Source: Dactylonectria macrodidyma (lineage: Eukaryota > Ascomycota > Sordariomycetes > Hypocreales > Nectriaceae). Taken from it: DNA of 64,000 nucleotides. Of the stretch, positions 60,923 to 64,000 are shown one piece after another. Positions within the stretch are counted from its first letter, which is position 1. Every line of letters begins with the position of its first letter. The position numbers and the translations under genes are program-made. The notes under the pieces were generated by a model, which was not told where the DNA came from, ran no database searches, and was given only the letters and a program-made list of their open reading frames with translations. The stretch covers positions 2,666,001 to 2,730,000 of the forward strand of contig JAGMUV010000003.1 of assembly GCA_020744425.1 (NCBI GenBank), read 5' to 3'.

Positions 60923-62124
60923 ATGACTGGCCGTACTGTCCTCGTCACCGGCGCCACTGGTCTCCTCGGCCGCGAGGTCGCGAAGGAGTTTCGGCTCAAA
61001 AGCTGGACCGTCAAGGGAACAGGCTATTCGCGTGCCGACGGCGTCGATATCCTTAAAGTCGATCTCGGCGATGAGGCCCAGGTCGCCAAGGTCCTCGATG
61101 ACACCAAGTGTGTACTTTCTCTGTCCCCGAATCAATCTCAAACCGATAACAGTGTTGCTGACTGATGTCTTGCAGACCCCGGGTCATTGTCCACTGTAAG
61201 TAACATCACCAGCTCTAGTCACGGCATGTAACGGCAGTTGACCAGGCCGTTTGCGCAAGGTGCCGCACAGCGTTTCCCGGACAAGGTCGACAAGGACCCA
61301 GAGGGTGCCAGAGCGCTCAATGTGGCCGCCAGCAGCTCCCTTGCGTCCCTAGCAGCCGCCCGTGACATCTTGGTCATCTACATCTCAACCGATTACGTCT
61401 TCCCCGGCGTGCCAGGCGATGCCCCCTACCAAGCTGATGCCGAGCCTCAGCCGCCAAACCTGTATGGCCAGACCAAGCGCGATGGCGAGGTCGCCGTGCT
61501 CGAGTCGTATGAAAAGGCCGGTAAGGAGGGCCTAGGCGTGGTGCTCCGGGTGCCTGTGCTGTACGGGCACGCAGAGACGCCGGCTGAGAGCGCCGTCAAT
61601 GTCTTGATGGACGCGGTCTGGAAGGCGCAGACCCAAGGTGTCTCAGTGAATATGGACCACTGGGCTATTCGATATCCCACCAATACCGAGGACATTGGAC
61701 GGGTCTGCCACGGTATGTCTCAGTTAGCCCATTGGTGCTGTGTCTCAACCTCCCCTTTTACCCCAATAAACCCGCGGCAATCGCGTACTGTTCTAACCCT
61801 GACTAACGATGTCATCGTTATATAGACATTTCCGAAAAATATCTCAGTGCGGGCAGCGATGTTAAATCCCTCCCTCGCATCCTGCAGTTCTCGAGTGAGG
61901 ACAAAATGACCAAGTACGAGATCTGCCAGGTGTTTGGGGAGATCATGGGCCTATCAACAAGTGGAATCGAGGCCAACACTGCGGGGAATGATCCAAATGC
62001 CAGTGTGCAACGACCCTACGACTGCCACCTGAGCACCCAGGCACTCAAGGACCTGGGTATTGACGTCTCGACAAACGACTTCCAGGCTTGGTGGCGGCGG
62101 GAGGTTCACGCGTTCCGCAAATAA
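60923..62124 (+). CDS. MAT2B: MAT2B-like NAD(P)-binding reductase (RmlD family)
   Basis: Exons are 60923-61107, 61176-61195, 61260-61712 and 61826-62124, for 318 residues. Exon 2 is 20 nt (PRVIVH), giving VIVHCAAQRFPDKVD in frame. Introns are 68, 64 and 113 nt. The short-chain dehydrogenase fold starts with VLVTGATGLLGREV (GxxGxxG, residues 9-15). It has the INVxCAAxR-type VIVHCAAQRFP, YISTDYVFPG and NLYGQTKRDGE (the YxxxK-like pair), and a C-terminal RmlD substrate region with WAIRYPTNTEDIGRV. Length and motifs match the methionine adenosyltransferase beta subunit, which modulates S-adenosylmethionine synthesis, more closely than bacterial dTDP-rhamnose reductases. A sugar-nucleotide reductase role cannot be excluded. 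Confidence 0.85.
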
Positions 62125-63674
62125 GGGGGGACCGACCACCTCGTAGGCACCGCATGTCGCGGGTGCTTATAGAAGTATAGAGGCAGAGAGGAATTGCGCT
62201 GGACTCATAGCCAGGCATGTCTTGCCGAGCGAAGCATGCCTGAGCCGTGCTGGAGGTGGGAAATTCAGCCGAGGGGCGCCTCTGTCTTGCGCAAATGGGC
62301 AGAGCATCACCAAACCTGATGAAGAAGGCGATGGAGCAAGCCTCGCTAAAGCCGCCGTCGTAGATGGAAAATTGATCATTGACGTATGCTGGCTTGCCAT
62401 GTCTTTCCCTAGAGCCCCATCGCCTAAAAGGCTGGAGTATTAGAAAGAAATTGAAAAGTAAACACAGCTATGGAGTGAGTGGTCTTCGACTCATAACAAA
62501 TTAAGAAATCAACCCACCGCCGCGCTCTTGGTATCCTGTGCATTGATTGAATTGACGCCTAGCTGATTAGTCCCATCTGATGCTTCCCTTGCACGCGTGC
62601 TTCGAAGCTATTGCCCTCTGTCGCTGGATATGGATATGCTGTATGGGCTGATATGCTATATGGGCTAGATGCATTGTTCAGGTAGGTTGGACAATGACGC
62701 TTCTGCCTCGGATAGACAACTGGGTGAACCCCCAACCGCATCAGCTAATGTTTTGTAGTGACGCCATGCCACATGCCCGTGTAATCGCCGACACATTCTC
62801 TGTCACTTGGTCTGCCAAACGTCACAATCACCGACCGTCAAACCTTGGAGGCACTAATCATAGTAATGAGGAGCAGCATTTAGTCTGTCAGCTTCGAGGC
62901 GATCTTCTCTTGCTCAGCAGTGGAATGGATCACCGTGGTTGGGTCCTTTGGGAGGGCGGGGGCTGAGACCTTATGGCACGATTGCGAGCCTTATCTCATG
63001 CCAGAGCTGCCCACCGTGTCGCGATAATACATGCCAATGGATGGAGACACGTCCCTTGATGCTTTTGCCCTTTGGCCCCGTGAAGCCTGATGAGAAGAAA
63101 AGTCCTCGGGTGACAGCCCAACTTGACGGCGGCATGTCCTCGCTCCCGTTTGAGCCGCCGTTCTTTCCTTCTACCTATCTTTGGCCTGCTATCTCCTTCC
63201 TCCTCTTCTCCCTTCGCCCGTCGTCTCCCGCGCTCTCTTTTCTTGTCACTCGCTCTTCTTCTTTTCTTCCAAACCATTTTTGAGCACTCGCAGAGTAAGA
63301 AAAGGGAAGCGCCATGGTTTCTTGAGCCAAACTAGCCCTGGTCGGTCCTTATCCAGCTACGTCATCTATCAGTACGATTCGATCGGAAGCGCCCTGGATC
63401 GCCACATTCAGCAAACCCAAAGATACACAACCCCGGCCTGTCAAACCGACGGTTTGGTGGAGAAAAGAAAGATAACGTTTTGAACCCTGTCGAGGACCTG
63501 CTGGTCGACGCTTCCGAAGCTTTCGCGCGCATCCCCCGGATTTTAGGGGTCAGTTAGAGAGTCTGGAAGTCTGATAGGGCCCGTTTTAGCCTGTTGCAGC
63601 GCCCGTTGGAGCTCGTATCTGCAAGGTACCAGGGACCCGAATAATTGTCTCCGAGATCCCCGATCGCAATCGCA
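62125..63674. other. Gene-free stretch with a short tandem duplication
   Basis: The 3' flank of the MAT2B-like gene and a promoter for the gene at the right edge. Near 62636-62665 the word GATATGCTGTATGGGCT recurs once as GATATGCTATATGGGCT. A CT-rich block at 63150-63270 is promoter-like. No gene-like frame is seen. Confidence 0.5.
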
Positions 63675-64000
63675 ATGGCGTCGATGACGGGAGGGCCCGA
63701 AGTGGCTCCTCTGTCTCTCCGCCAGAAGCGCAACCTGCGCGCACCGGTCCATCCATTGCAGACGCTGCAGTTACAGAATCAGGCGACTGTGCCACAGCAG
63801 CAGGACCAGGGCCATGATTATGATTATGACCATGACCAGATCCAGAATCCGACGCTGCAGCATCAGCAGAGCCAGCAGCAGCTTCAAAACCAGATCCAGA
63901 ACGAAATCCAGGCCACGCTGAAGCCCCCGCCCGTGTCACGATATCGCAGCCTCCGCGGCAAGAGCGTGTCGTCCACCACTCGACGGCGCGCCTTTGATGT
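63675..64000 (+). CDS. Start of an unrecognised protein, cut by the window edge
   Basis: The ATG at 63675 opens a frame that stays open to the window end (108 codons). The translation starts MASMTGGPEVAPLSLRQKRN and becomes very Gln-rich, with an alternating Asp-Tyr/His segment (DYDYDHDQ). It then turns basic and Ser-rich (RYRSLRGKSVSSTTRRR). This looks like the disordered N-terminus of a large regulatory protein such as a kinase or transcription factor. I cannot name it. The ATG context (CGCAATGGC) and the CT-rich upstream block support the start. Confidence 0.55.
   Translation, partial: MASMTGGPEVAPLSLRQKRNLRAPVHPLQTLQLQNQATVPQQQDQGHDYDYDHDQIQNPTLQHQQSQQQLQNQIQNEIQATLKPPPVSRYRSLRGKSVSSTTRRRAFD

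Overview
The window is nuclear DNA of a filamentous ascomycete (Pezizomycotina), most likely a Sordariomycete. Genes are split by short introns (about 43 to 113 nt, one of 381 nt) with GTRNGT-like donors, CTRAC branch sites and YAG acceptors. The gene set fits this: a Pth11-like receptor, a Dcw1/Dfg5 mannosidase, an Ams2/Spt21 regulator with a GATA-like finger, a DUF4048 protein, and NACHT-ankyrin remnants. All splice sites were placed by eye from signal matches plus frame and family continuity, so they are models, not transcript-proven.

Layout. 1-2.2 kb: a secreted ferritin-like (Rds1-type) gene. 2.2-10.3 kb: a degenerate island with a caspase-like gene carrying in-frame stops, a NACHT-ankyrin (NLR/STAND) gene with about ten stops, a two-TM family gene broken by one TGA, and a membrane-protein fragment. 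10.3-24.5 kb: conserved housekeeping genes, namely MFAP1 (splicing), POL12 (DNA polymerase alpha B subunit), Ams2/Spt21 (histone gene control), 3-hydroxyisobutyryl-CoA hydrolase (valine breakdown) and dihydroxyacetone kinase. 24.5-27.9 kb holds no gene that I can support. 27.9-46.9 kb: DCW1/DFG5, a broken F-box-like gene, a kinesin, a DUF4188 protein, a DUF4048 protein, a fungal ATP-dependent DNA ligase and a 2-oxoglutarate oxygenase. 48.2-53.9 kb: an MKT1 homologue and a secreted FAD-linked oxidase. 53.9-58.2 kb is again gene-free. 58.2-64 kb: a Pth11-like receptor, a MAT2B-like reductase and the start of a further gene.

The genes form no single pathway. Most are core cellular functions (replication, splicing, histone supply, cell wall, redox and methionine metabolism). 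The unusual part is the left island, where a caspase-like gene and a NACHT-ankyrin gene lie about 1 kb apart on the same strand. Both are inactivated mainly by base substitutions with the reading frame largely kept. That pattern resembles repeat-induced point mutation (RIP), but this cannot be proved without intact relatives. The most useful novelties are this decayed caspase-like/NLR pair, a GATA-like finger with a roughly 70-residue loop, a GC-AG intron in the ligase, and a 7-nt first coding exon in MKT1.
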